Source: Oscillospiraceae bacterium
Lineage (GTDB): Bacteria > Bacillota > Clostridia > Saccharofermentanales > Saccharofermentanaceae
Length of the DNA stretch: 64,000 bases
Direction of reading: 5' to 3'
Assembly (NCBI GenBank): GCA_902782125.1
Contig: CACZMA010000002.1
Coordinates: forward strand, 124,001-188,000
The notes beneath the pieces were generated by a model, which saw only the letters and a list, made by a program, of their open reading frames with translations, was not told the DNA's origin and made no database searches. Position 1 is the first letter of the stretch; each line of letters begins with the position of its first letter. A program made the position numbers and the translations under genes. Shown in pieces: positions 45,025 through 54,693 of this stretch.

Positions 45025-45510
45025 ATGGCAAATCCTATAGTAACGATCACAATGAAGGACGGCGCCGTCATGAAGGCGGAGCTCTATCCCGATATCGCAC
45101 CTGAGACAGTTAAGAATTTCATTGACCTTGCAGGTAAGGGCTTCTATAACGGCCTTATCTTCCACAGAGTCATCCCGGGATTCATGATCCAGGGCGGAGA
45201 TCCCCAGGGCACCGGCATGGGCGGCCCGGGTTATACCATCAAGGGCGAGTTCACTGCCAACGGATTCAGGAATGACCTCAGACACACCAGAGGCGTCCTT
45301 TCTATGGCGCGCGCCATGGACCCGAACTCTGCAGGCTCGCAGTTCTTCATCATGCACGAGGATTCCCCGCACCTTGACGGTCAGTATGCTGCATTCGGTA
45401 AGCTTATCGAAGGCATCGAAGAGGTCGACAAGATCTGCAGCGCTAAGACGGATTATCAGGACAGACCGCTCGAACCCCAGCAGATCGACTTTATGACCGT
45501 TCAGCTCTAA
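45025..45510 (+). CDS. ppiB: Cyclophilin-type peptidyl-prolyl isomerase
   Basis: 161 residues, no signal peptide, so cytoplasmic. FHRVIPGFMIQGGDPQGTG, SMARAMDPNSAGSQFFI and the later FGKLIEG are cyclophilin motifs; the catalytic Arg in FHRV is present. Shine-Dalgarno AAGGAAGG upstream. Confidence 0.95.
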   Translation: MANPIVTITMKDGAVMKAELYPDIAPETVKNFIDLAGKGFYNGLIFHRVIPGFMIQGGDPQGTGMGGPGYTIKGEFTANGFRNDLRHTRGVLSMARAMDPNSAGSQFFIMHEDSPHLDGQYAAFGKLIEGIEEVDKICSAKTDYQDRPLEPQQIDFMTVQL

Positions 45511-45533
45511 AGCATCATTAAAGGGCCGGCCCG

Positions 45534-47948
45534 ATGTCTGATATTCTCGTGGTTTATGTTTGGCCTTTTGCAGCCGCCGTTTTATCTTACATACTCTGTG
45601 TATATGTGATCTCAAAACGGCGGCTTGTTTTTGATATCAATAAGAACTGGTTATTCAAGGCCATCTCATCGCATCTCCAGGGTGAACCAAAAGAGAAGAT
45701 GCTGTCTTTGCTGCTGATAGTGATCGCGATGGTAATGTTCAGCCAGGAAATACTGATACTGATCATCGAGAATGTAGTAAGACGTACGGCCAATACATAT
45801 CTGATCGAAGGCACGCCCGTAAGCCCCGTGATATATGCGGTCTTCGCATTCATGTTTGATGCCTGCTTCATAGGACTTATATTGGGCAAGGGCAAGCTCA
45901 GAACCGGTTGCAGGAGAGTGATCATATCGCTTTCTGTCATCCTTATTCTTGAGACGGTCATATTCAACATAGGGAGCTTATCAACGGATCAGAAGTATTA
46001 TGTCTCTGACCTGTCTATGGCAAGCTATGAGATCAGCGATGACCTGACTGTGCCGTTCCGTTCCGATAAAGGCATCGTGATCGAAGGGGATGCCGCGATC
46101 CTTATAAGCGACCTTCCGGATTATACGAGATCCGTTAATATCGAATTCGAGAGAGGTTACGTTAAGAATCCGCTTGGAATACTGGTACAGTTCAAGGTCC
46201 TGGATGACAACACGGGAGCAACGTTCTCGGTGGCTGACGTAAAACCCGCATCAGGCTATAACGATGTCAGCTTGTTCATAAGACCTTACGGCGAACTGCA
46301 CAGGTCTGAGATAGTTGTTACAAGCGTGACGGACCCGGTAACCATCACTCGCGTCACCGCATTCAACACCTCTCCGTATCATGCTAATGCAGCAAGGTTT
46401 GTTGTTATGGCAACGCTTACCGCAGCTGTTATATTCATCTGTGCCTTCAAGCTTGGCAAAGTGTATTATGACGGCAGGAAGAAGTCCCACATTATCGCGC
46501 TTGCTCTCTGCATCATCCTTACTGTCGGATCTACTTTCTTGTTATATAAGACCGACGAGTTCGAGCTTATTGACTATCCTCTCTATAACACAGCGGCAGT
46601 CGATGATATCTTTGCTTTGAAGTTCGATGCCATGAAGAAGGGGTTGCCATATCTGGATCTGCCTTCCGAGGATAGTCTTGAACCATTGAATAACATATAC
46701 GATTTCACCGAGCGAACAGAAGCCAATGCATCTTACCGTTGGGATTATGCTTATAAAGACGGGCATTATTACTGCTACTTCGGGGCAACTCCGGTATTGC
46801 TTTTCTACTATCCAATCTGGTTCATTACCGGATGCATACCGTCTTATAATCTGGCTCTGGGACTAGCGGGGACACTGGCAGCAACGGGGATCATCTTCGG
46901 CTACATCTCTCTTGCCGAGAGATACGCGAAACGCAAAAAGCTGCTGCCGTATCTTCTGTCCATACCGGTTGTCTGCATATCGAGCCACATGTTCTACGAA
47001 CTGGTCTACCCGATGAAATACTATCTGCCGGCTCTCTGTGCACTGGCGGGACTCGGATTTGCAGTATGCTTCGGTTTCACTGCATTGACGGTCAAGAAGG
47101 ATAAGAATGCGGTTGTGCTTTTCGCGCTGTCGGGACTGTCGCTTGCACTTTGTGCCGGCGCAAGGCCCGTTACGGCAATGGGTGCAGCGGTTATGCTTCC
47201 TGCTTTCATAGGTGTCCTTGCAGAAAAAAAGTACACGCTCGGAAACAAAGCGGCCAAGGCATCAGCTTTTGCCCTGCCGGTCATAGCAGGCATAGTCATG
47301 ATGCTGGCATATAACAATTTCAGATTCGGGAATCCGTTTGACTTCGGCGAGAACTACCAGCTTACGGTAAGCAATATCAATTCACTCAAGTTAGATTTCT
47401 CGCTGCTGCCGGTATCGCTCTATTATTATTTCTTCCAGCCGTACTTCATGTCACCGACATTTCCGTTCTTCAGGATGATCCCGTATCCGATCGATAACTA
47501 TGAGATATTCAGGAACATCGAGCTGAACGTCGGCATTGTATATATTCCGTTCCTGTTAGCAGGACTGCTTTTGATGTGGGGTACACTTACATTCGTGCAC
47601 AAAGGACATCCTGGAAGAAAGGCAAGGGCAGAGTACAGTGTTTATGCGCTCGTCACGATACTTATCACCGTTGTCATAGCCTGGTTCGACTTCTGCCGCG
47701 GCGGCACGGCTGTAAGATATACAGCAGATTTTGCATACTTGATCGCGATGATGTCAGGTGTCTGCATTATGAGAAGGCTAATGGTGCCTTCGGGGAGAAA
47801 GGCGTTGTACGGAATCGTTATGGCAGCACTTATAGTAACTCCGGTGCTGATCTTCCTGTCTTACCTGCCGCTTTATAACAGCAATCTGCAATTCATATAT
47901 CCGGATATCGTGGAGAAGGCGGAAGACTTCTTCCTGTTCTGGAGATAA
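45534..47948 (+). CDS. Large GT-C-like membrane protein, probable surface glycosyltransferase
   Basis: 804 residues with about 13 hydrophobic helices. After three helices (to about 155) comes an extracellular segment of about 110 residues, then a helix and the loop DYPLYNTAAVDDIFALKFDA followed by SYRWDYAYKDGHYYCYFGAT, the kind of acidic/aromatic first loop found in lipid-dependent GT-C enzymes. The rest is membrane helices. I do not recognise a named family with certainty. The GT2 and YfhO-like genes next to it support a role in adding sugar from a polyprenyl carrier to wall polymers. No strong Shine-Dalgarno. Confidence 0.6.
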   Translation: MSDILVVYVWPFAAAVLSYILCVYVISKRRLVFDINKNWLFKAISSHLQGEPKEKMLSLLLIVIAMVMFSQEILILIIENVVRRTANTYLIEGTPVSPVIYAVFAFMFDACFIGLILGKGKLRTGCRRVIISLSVILILETVIFNIGSLSTDQKYYVSDLSMASYEISDDLTVPFRSDKGIVIEGDAAILISDLPDYTRSVNIEFERGYVKNPLGILVQFKVLDDNTGATFSVADVKPASGYNDVSLFIRPYGELHRSEIVVTSVTDPVTITRVTAFNTSPYHANAARFVVMATLTAAVIFICAFKLGKVYYDGRKKSHIIALALCIILTVGSTFLLYKTDEFELIDYPLYNTAAVDDIFALKFDAMKKGLPYLDLPSEDSLEPLNNIYDFTERTEANASYRWDYAYKDGHYYCYFGATPVLLFYYPIWFITGCIPSYNLALGLAGTLAATGIIFGYISLAERYAKRKKLLPYLLSIPVVCISSHMFYELVYPMKYYLPALCALAGLGFAVCFGFTALTVKKDKNAVVLFALSGLSLALCAGARPVTAMGAAVMLPAFIGVLAEKKYTLGNKAAKASAFALPVIAGIVMMLAYNNFRFGNPFDFGENYQLTVSNINSLKLDFSLLPVSLYYYFFQPYFMSPTFPFFRMIPYPIDNYEIFRNIELNVGIVYIPFLLAGLLLMWGTLTFVHKGHPGRKARAEYSVYALVTILITVVIAWFDFCRGGTAVRYTADFAYLIAMMSGVCIMRRLMVPSGRKALYGIVMAALIVTPVLIFLSYLPLYNSNLQFIYPDIVEKAEDFFLFWR

Positions 47949-47959
47949 AAGAAGAGAAA

Positions 47960-48910
47960 TCAGGACTTCTCCTCTTCGCTCTCTTCTGCCGCAATGTATA
48001 CAGGCCTTGCCTTGGTCTCTATGTAGGTCCTGCCGACGTATTCTCCGATCAGTCCGAGTGCCATCAGGATCAGGCCTCCGATAAAGAGGATAAAGCACAG
48101 CAGAGACGGATAACCCGGTACTTCGTTATAGATCTGAAGGATGATCGCACGGATAAAGTAATAGACCATGTAGATGAAGCCTGCCGCAGCGCACACGAAT
48201 CCTGCGATAGAGGCAAGTCTCAAAGGTGCTATAGTGAAGGCCACTATGCCGTCAATCGCGTAGCGGAAAAGCTTCCAGAAGCTCCACTTGGTCTCGCCGG
48301 CCACACGCGGTGTGTTAACATGCTCGATCCACTTGGTCCGGAAGCCTACCCAGGCAAATATACCCTTCGAGAAGCGCTGACGCTCGGTGACCTTCAGGAT
48401 GGCATCGACTACGGATCTTCTCATAAGTCTGAAGTCTCTGGCACCGTCTGCGATCTCCACATCGCACATCCTGTTGATAAGGCGGTAGAAGGCACGTGCG
48501 AAAAAGCTCCTTATCTTAGGCTCGCCCTCGCGGGTAACACGTCTTGCTGCCACGATGTCGCATTCATCGGCATCGAGTGACCTTATCATGTCGGGGATCA
48601 GGGAAGGCGGGTCCTGCATATCGGCATCCATTATCGCGACGTAATCGCCCTTAGCCTTCTGCAGACCGGCATACATCGCGGATTCCTTGCCGAAGTTCCG
48701 TGAGAACATCACATATCTTACACAAGTGTCTGAGGAGGCATACTCCTTGATCAGTTCAGCCGTCTTATCCGAGCTTCCGTCATTAACGAAGATGAATTCG
48801 AAGGTCTTATCCCTGCAGTCTTCGGAATCTCTTACTTCGCAAAGGGCATTGTAAAGATGGGGAAGGGATTCTTCCTCGTTATAACACGGAACTATAAGGC
48901 TTATGAGCAT
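47960..48910 (-). CDS. GT2 family polyprenyl-phosphate glycosyltransferase (GtrB/CsbB-like)
   Basis: 316 residues. A GT-A catalytic domain with SLIVPCYNEEESLPHLYNAL, IFVNDGSSDKTAE and the metal-binding DADMQDPPSLIPD, followed by two C-terminal membrane helices (about 232-256 and 266-292). This is the DPM1/GtrB/CsbB plan: the enzyme loads one sugar onto undecaprenyl phosphate at the inner face of the membrane. It converges on the GT-C-like gene and diverges from the YfhO-like gene; in Bacillus csbB and yfhO also adjoin. Confidence 0.9.
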   Translation of the reverse strand: MLISLIVPCYNEEESLPHLYNALCEVRDSEDCRDKTFEFIFVNDGSSDKTAELIKEYASSDTCVRYVMFSRNFGKESAMYAGLQKAKGDYVAIMDADMQDPPSLIPDMIRSLDADECDIVAARRVTREGEPKIRSFFARAFYRLINRMCDVEIADGARDFRLMRRSVVDAILKVTERQRFSKGIFAWVGFRTKWIEHVNTPRVAGETKWSFWKLFRYAIDGIVAFTIAPLRLASIAGFVCAAAGFIYMVYYFIRAIILQIYNEVPGYPSLLCFILFIGGLILMALGLIGEYVGRTYIETKARPVYIAAEESEEEKS

Positions 48911-49014
48911 TTGTGGGGTTACCTCCCGCTTCCGCCGTTCATTGAAACAACTTCATAAAATGTATTATAATCAAAAAGTTGTTTTATTGATATACGAAAG
49001 GCAAACGGTATCCG

Positions 49015-51921
49015 ATGAAAGAATTGTCTGCACTCGATACAGGTAAGAAGCCTGCACTGAAGAGACACAAAGGATCTTCGGGTTTTGACAGGCGCCCGCT
49101 AATAGCTTTTTTTGCAGCGCTCGCGATGTATATTTTCCTGGGTATCGTCTGTAGGAAATACCCGTTTGGGGATTTCTCGATCCTGATAAGCGATCTTGAG
49201 GCGCAGTATGCACCTTTTCTTGCTTTATACCGCGGGAAATTGTTGTCTCTAGGGAATGGTCAGGGCGAACTGATATCGTCCTTGTCTTATTCTTTCTCCA
49301 TGGGGCTCGGAAAGAACTTCCTGGGAAGCTTTGGATACTATCTGGCAAGCCCGTTAAACCTCATTTATCTTTTGATCGATGTTACGAAGATCGACCTTGT
49401 CGTACTCATACTTATCGTTGGCAAACTGAGCCTTTCTGCAGGTACGATGTGTATGTTCCTTTGTTCCAGGACAATGGACAAGAAGAGTTCCATCCCCGTT
49501 ATCCTTGCATTGTTCTATGCATTTTCTCTTTATGCGGAAGTGTTTGCATTCCACATAATGTGGTTTGACGGCTATATGCTCCTGCCTTTGCTCCTATATT
49601 TTATCGAGCGATACATTAAGGAGCAGAAGACAGGCGGTATACTTGTCACGTTGCTTTTCCTGTTCGCGACAAATTATTACATTGCCTATATGGCAGGTAT
49701 CTTCAGTTTCTTCTATCTTTGTGTGAGGCTATACGTTATTGGAGAAGATCGGAAGACTGCAATCAAGAAGATCTTGAAATATGTTTGTTCTGCGGTGATA
49801 TGCGGAATGATCCTTGCGGTGCTTATTCTTCCGATAGGAATGGATACGATTACGAACGGCGAGAAGACTATAGTCGAAGACAGGACCAATTTTATTCTAT
49901 ATGATCCGCTCGATCTCATGTCGATGCTGATCCTGGGATATCCCGGTGAATTTGGAGATGTCTTGCCGTTGAACCTGCCATTGGTTTTCATGGGGCTTCC
50001 TGTGACTATATTGACGGTTCTCTATCTTGTATCGAAGAATTATTCCGGTAAAGAGAAAAAGATCCATATCATTGCGCTTATCGGAGTCTGGCTGTCGACC
50101 GCAGTGTATTGGATCGATAAGATGTGGCAGGTGTTTGATGATCCGAACTGGTTCCTGCACAGGCATGCTTTTGTATTCCTTCCTGTATTTCTGGTGATAG
50201 CACTGCGCGCACTCGAGAAGATCAAGACTGTTCCGAGGAGGGATATTCTTGTTACACTCGGAATAATGCTCGCAATGATAACGATTGTGCACACGATCGG
50301 CAGTCATGCCGGACACGACATTCTGTTCATATACAATTCGCTCCTGACTCTTGCATACTGCGGTATTCTGTATATGTATGGCGTTAATAAGTTCCCCAAA
50401 CAATTGGAAGATATGCCTAAGCTCATCACGCCGTTGCTTACGGTAGTATGTGTCTTTGAACTTGCCTTTGCAGGGCCTACAAATACTGCTTCACTCGAGA
50501 CATTGACCAGTGTGACAGGGAAATCCTCTGAACTTTCACTTGCAATCGAAGAACTTAATGACTTCGGATGTGCATCTAAGGCAGCCGGTCAGGAGACCGG
50601 AGCTGCAAGGGCCGGAGTAGAGAAGACTCCGGATTATTCGAATACGTATTATGTTTATTCCGGTGAAGATATGTTTGGAGACTATTACGGGGTCGCTCTG
50701 TTCAATTCTAATTCCAATAAGCAGCTTCACCGTTTCCTTAAGCAGTTTGGCTTTGCGGTCAACTATAATTATTTTGCCGAGCGATATACTTACAGCGCTC
50801 CTTCAACAGATGCATTTCTGTCCGTGGGTTCCATAGCCTCTATGCGCGATATATCTTTCTATCCCGAGACGGATCAGCAGCAGCTCACTGGTGTAATGAA
50901 GTTCTATAAGAATGAGAATGCATTGCCTATGGCTTTTGCAGTTGACGACAATGCAATGGTTTTTGATTTCTTCCAACTCGAGAAGGCGTATGATACAAAG
51001 GATTACTTTGCGTTCCAGAATGACTGGTACCGCTCTATGTTCCCGGAACAGTTTACCGATGATTTTTTTATAACGATAGATGATGCAATGATCGGTGGTC
51101 CGGAGATTGTCAACGGCAGCATTTACAATAGCAGTGATTATTATACAGGAGCCGAATTGGAGTCAGAATCTGAGGCCGGTACCAATAACAGTTTGGCAGG
51201 CGATGCCGCTTCAGATGCACTTGGGAACGAGAAGATCATAGCGGCTCAGGCTTCAGATAATCTTGTAACTGTCTACAGGATGAATAACGATATTCCGATA
51301 TGTGTTAACTATGAGTTCTATGCACCGACCTCAGATGAATTATATCTGAATCTGTCAACGTACCGCATAGTTAACGATAACAAGGTCTATGTCAACGGCC
51401 TTGAAGTTGGCGGATGCGGAAGTGACACGTTCTATTCTCAGATCTACAGACTCGGCAGTTTCAATGCAGGCGATAAAGTGTGCGTTTCCATCCAATCTGA
51501 CTGTAATTCACTGACCTATCTGGATATTAATTTCGGATATTTTGATAATGGAGCATTTGTTGCTCAGTTCGATAAGCTTGACCTGGATAAGGTCACTACA
51601 GATGAGATGGCAGACGGTTATGTAAAGATGTCCGTAAACCACGTGGAAGCAGGCGAGACGATCGTCACCACGGTTCCTTACGAGAATGGCTGGACACTCT
51701 ATATCGACGGACAGGAGGCTGAGATCAAGCCTTATCAGGGCGCGTTCATCGCATTCAAATGTCCGGAGGGTGCACATACTGCTGAACTCAGGTTCATCGC
51801 ACCGGGCCTCAAGACCGGAGCGGTAATATCCGGAGTGGGTATCGTGGCGCTTGCAGTATTTGTGGTCCTTGATATCAATCAGAAAAAGAAAGCTAAGAAA
51901 GACAATAAATCGGAGGTATGA
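49015..51921 (+). CDS. YfhO-family membrane protein
   Basis: 968 residues. A short basic N-terminus, 12-13 membrane helices (about 30-500), a large extracellular domain (about 500-940) and a last helix (about 938-955) before a Lys-rich end. ILISDLEAQYAPFLALYRGKL in the first loop is typical of YfhO-type GT-C enzymes, which transfer sugar from a lipid carrier to lipoteichoic acid. The C-terminal PYENGWTLYIDGQEAE region is the usual YfhO end. Acceptors are inferred from Bacillus and Listeria work. Confidence 0.85.
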   Translation: MKELSALDTGKKPALKRHKGSSGFDRRPLIAFFAALAMYIFLGIVCRKYPFGDFSILISDLEAQYAPFLALYRGKLLSLGNGQGELISSLSYSFSMGLGKNFLGSFGYYLASPLNLIYLLIDVTKIDLVVLILIVGKLSLSAGTMCMFLCSRTMDKKSSIPVILALFYAFSLYAEVFAFHIMWFDGYMLLPLLLYFIERYIKEQKTGGILVTLLFLFATNYYIAYMAGIFSFFYLCVRLYVIGEDRKTAIKKILKYVCSAVICGMILAVLILPIGMDTITNGEKTIVEDRTNFILYDPLDLMSMLILGYPGEFGDVLPLNLPLVFMGLPVTILTVLYLVSKNYSGKEKKIHIIALIGVWLSTAVYWIDKMWQVFDDPNWFLHRHAFVFLPVFLVIALRALEKIKTVPRRDILVTLGIMLAMITIVHTIGSHAGHDILFIYNSLLTLAYCGILYMYGVNKFPKQLEDMPKLITPLLTVVCVFELAFAGPTNTASLETLTSVTGKSSELSLAIEELNDFGCASKAAGQETGAARAGVEKTPDYSNTYYVYSGEDMFGDYYGVALFNSNSNKQLHRFLKQFGFAVNYNYFAERYTYSAPSTDAFLSVGSIASMRDISFYPETDQQQLTGVMKFYKNENALPMAFAVDDNAMVFDFFQLEKAYDTKDYFAFQNDWYRSMFPEQFTDDFFITIDDAMIGGPEIVNGSIYNSSDYYTGAELESESEAGTNNSLAGDAASDALGNEKIIAAQASDNLVTVYRMNNDIPICVNYEFYAPTSDELYLNLSTYRIVNDNKVYVNGLEVGGCGSDTFYSQIYRLGSFNAGDKVCVSIQSDCNSLTYLDINFGYFDNGAFVAQFDKLDLDKVTTDEMADGYVKMSVNHVEAGETIVTTVPYENGWTLYIDGQEAEIKPYQGAFIAFKCPEGAHTAELRFIAPGLKTGAVISGVGIVALAVFVVLDINQKKKAKKDNKSEV

Positions 51922-51923
51922 TC

Positions 51924-53708
51924 ATGGGTTACAGAGAAGAATTCAAGTTTTGGTCGGAGGATCCTTTTTTTGACGAGGCTACAAGAGCAGAACTTGCAGC
52001 GATAACGGACGAGAAGGAGATAGAGGACCGTTTCTATAAGAACCTCGAGTTCGGCACGGCCGGATTCAGAGGAGTCCTGGGCGCCGGTACGAACAGGATG
52101 AATATGTACACCGTTTGGAAGGCATCGACGGGCCTGGCACAGTACATCTTATCCTGCGGCAGCGAGGCAATTGCCAAGGGCGTCGTCATCTCATACGATT
52201 CAAGGCACTTCTCCAGGGAGTTCGCAGAGATTACGGCAGAGACTCTCGCTGCTTACGGCATCAAGTCCTATCTGTCAGATGAGCTCAGACCGGTTCCGAT
52301 GCTCTCATTCTCCGTCCGCTACTTCAAGGCATTCGCGGGCGTTATGATCACTGCATCTCACAACCCCTCGAAATACAACGGCTACAAGGTATACGGCGAA
52401 GACGGCGGACAGGTTCCCCCGGAAGCAGCCGACATCATCCTCAAGTCGATAGAGGCCATCACGGATCTCACTTCCATGAAGAAGACGGATCTTGAGCAGG
52501 CAAAAGCAGAAGGTCTTGTTCAGATGTTCGGCGCGGAAGCAGATGAAGCTTACACGACCATGCTGACCGGTCTCGTCGTAGATCAGGATGCTATCGACAG
52601 ACAGTCTGACATGAGCATCGTCTACACGCCTCTGCACGGTTCCGGCAACAAGCCTGTAAGAAGGATCCTCGAGAGAGTGGGATTCAAGAATATCCATGTC
52701 GTAGCAGAGCAGGAACTCCCTGACGGAGCGTTCCCTACGGTAAAGCTCCCCAACCCGGAGGATCCCCAGGCGCTGTCGATGGCGATCGAACTTGCCAAGA
52801 AGACGGATGCCTCCCTTGTTTTCGGTACGGATCCTGATTCGGACAGGATCGGTGCTGCGGCGAAGGTGGTGGAGAACGGTGAAGTCAGATACAGATGCTT
52901 CACGGGCAACCAGATGGGCCTGATGCTGCTGGACTATATTCTTGATGCTAAGCAGAAGGCCGGCAAGCTCCCGGACAAGTCATTTGCGGTTACTACCATC
53001 GTATCCACGAAGCTCGCCAAGCCCGTATGTGACTACTACGGAGTAGAGCTCATGGAAGTCCTCACAGGATTCAAGTTCATCGGTGAGAAGATCAAGCTCT
53101 TCGACGAGTTCGGCGACATGCACTATCAGTTCGGCTTCGAAGAGAGCTACGGATATCTCTCCGGAAGGGACGTAAGAGATAAGGACGCGGTCGTGGCTGC
53201 GATGCTCATCTGCAACATGGCGGCAGCTTCTTTCGAAGCAGGAGAGACCCTTGCAGACAGGCTCGACCATGTCTATGCCAAGTACGGTTTCGGCATTGAA
53301 GAGACGGTAAGCCTCACGCTCGAAGGTAAGGAAGGCATCGAGAAGATCAAGGGCTCGATGGATGAATTGAGAGCCGAGCTTGAAGCGGCTGACAGCGCTG
53401 CGAAGGCCGGAGCGCTCCTCGGAGGCCCTGAGGTCAAGGCTGTCCGTGATTACAAGACATCCAAGAGATACGAATTCACTGATTCAGGCGTAAATGTCAC
53501 CGATATCGACCTGCCCAAGTCCAACGTGCTTCTGTATGAGCTGGGCGGCGACAAGGGAATAGACTGGGCTTGTGCAAGACCTTCGGGAACCGAGCCTAAG
53601 CTCAAGATATACTTCGGATGCTATGACTCCGATAAGGATGCCGCAACGGCAAGACTTGCTTCCGTCAAGGCTTCGGTAACGGGATTCATCGAGGGCAAGC
53701 TTAAGTAA
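51924..53708 (+). CDS. pgcA: Phosphoglucomutase/phosphomannomutase
   Basis: Interconverts hexose 1- and 6-phosphates, providing glucose 1-phosphate for nucleotide sugars. 594 residues. Start chosen at ATG 51924, since GGAGG is 7 nt away, while ATG 51918 is too close. FGTAGFRGVLGAGTNRMN, the catalytic phosphoserine in ITASHNPSKYNGYK, the metal loop GTDPDSDRIG, and the phosphate-binding ARPSGTEPKLKIY. It follows the YfhO-like gene at once, consistent with supplying sugar donors. Its 3' end overlaps the HAD gene by 8 nt. Confidence 0.95.
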   Translation: MGYREEFKFWSEDPFFDEATRAELAAITDEKEIEDRFYKNLEFGTAGFRGVLGAGTNRMNMYTVWKASTGLAQYILSCGSEAIAKGVVISYDSRHFSREFAEITAETLAAYGIKSYLSDELRPVPMLSFSVRYFKAFAGVMITASHNPSKYNGYKVYGEDGGQVPPEAADIILKSIEAITDLTSMKKTDLEQAKAEGLVQMFGAEADEAYTTMLTGLVVDQDAIDRQSDMSIVYTPLHGSGNKPVRRILERVGFKNIHVVAEQELPDGAFPTVKLPNPEDPQALSMAIELAKKTDASLVFGTDPDSDRIGAAAKVVENGEVRYRCFTGNQMGLMLLDYILDAKQKAGKLPDKSFAVTTIVSTKLAKPVCDYYGVELMEVLTGFKFIGEKIKLFDEFGDMHYQFGFEESYGYLSGRDVRDKDAVVAAMLICNMAAASFEAGETLADRLDHVYAKYGFGIEETVSLTLEGKEGIEKIKGSMDELRAELEAADSAAKAGALLGGPEVKAVRDYKTSKRYEFTDSGVNVTDIDLPKSNVLLYELGGDKGIDWACARPSGTEPKLKIYFGCYDSDKDAATARLASVKASVTGFIEGKLK

Positions 53709-54531
53709 AGCTCTTTGCACGGGGAATAACAAACTCAAAGACAGCGCGGGCAAATCCGTCCTCTTCACATGTGGAGGTGACGAAAGAGGCCGCGCTGATC
53801 ACGTTAGGAGCGGAATCACCCATGGCGATACCGTAAGCTGCCGATTCGAGCATGGTCAGATCGTTCTCGGAATCGCCTGATGCGAAGGTATTCTCTCTGG
53901 GAATGCCCAGATAATCCGCGAGTTCGAGCAGGGCATCGCCTTTGGATACATCAGCTGTCATGACATCGTAGAAAGTCGGGGCCGAAGATACGACGGTCAG
54001 GCTCTTGTCTGCCTTGAGTTCCTCTACGAAGTCTTCCGGAGGCGCGATGAGCAGGAATTTATTGAAAGCCGGTATGACATCCCGGGCCAGTTCGTCTTTG
54101 CCGAAGCCGAACAGGGGAATCCGGTCTTCCGGGGCCACTCTGGTGTTGTAGTCTTCGCAGAAACCGCGCCTGGATGACTCGGGGGAAAAATATATACCCG
54201 TGACCGAGTATATGGTGGCATCGATCTTCCTTGAGAGCATGGTCTCCATCAGTTCCCTGAACTTGGCCTCGGGTATGTCCCTGGATACCAGGTCGCGCTT
54301 GGCTGCAGGGTCATATAAGGCGCCCCCGTTGCCGGTAATTATCGGGATGTCTATGCCCAGATCTTCTGCATACTTGCCTACTAGGAAGGAGGACCTCCCG
54401 GTGGCGAGCGTGAAGGCAACCCCGTTATCGCGCAAAGCCCTTACGGCCCTTGCGTTCTCGGGCGTTACGTCCTTTCCCGGCATGAGCAGGGTGTAGTCCA
54501 TATCGGTTGCAAGAATACTGTTGTATTTCAT
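53701..54531 (-). CDS. HAD-family (Cof-type) sugar-phosphate phosphatase
   Basis: 276 residues. DMDYTL near the N-terminus (D-x-D nucleophile), TLATGRSSFLVGKY motif II, and FASGDSENDLTMLESA motif III/IV, with a type IIB cap domain between. Substrate unknown. It converges on pgcA. A -35/-10 pair TTGCGA-16-TATAGA (minus strand, 54569-54542) ends 10 nt before the ATG with no Shine-Dalgarno, so a nearly leaderless message is possible. Confidence 0.88.
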   Translation of the reverse strand: MKYNSILATDMDYTLLMPGKDVTPENARAVRALRDNGVAFTLATGRSSFLVGKYAEDLGIDIPIITGNGGALYDPAAKRDLVSRDIPEAKFRELMETMLSRKIDATIYSVTGIYFSPESSRRGFCEDYNTRVAPEDRIPLFGFGKDELARDVIPAFNKFLLIAPPEDFVEELKADKSLTVVSSAPTFYDVMTADVSKGDALLELADYLGIPRENTFASGDSENDLTMLESAAYGIAMGDSAPNVISAASFVTSTCEEDGFARAVFEFVIPRAKSFT

Positions 54532-54634
54532 GTCTTTTGCATCTATACTCTTTGAGTTGGATTTCGCAAACCAATTTTACAATAAGTACGATTAATTTTG
54601 GTATCAAATCTGCTATTTTGTGCCTAATAACTGA

Positions 54635-54663
54635 TTGAAGTTTGAGGGTACCATGTTTATATT
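54635..54663 (+). promoter_or_regulatory. Promoter of the VanW-family gene
   Basis: TTGAAG (54635-54640), 17 nt, TATATT (54658-54663). Confidence 0.5.
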
Positions 54664-54693
54664 ATTAGAAGTATTACGAGGGGTAAGGACTAG

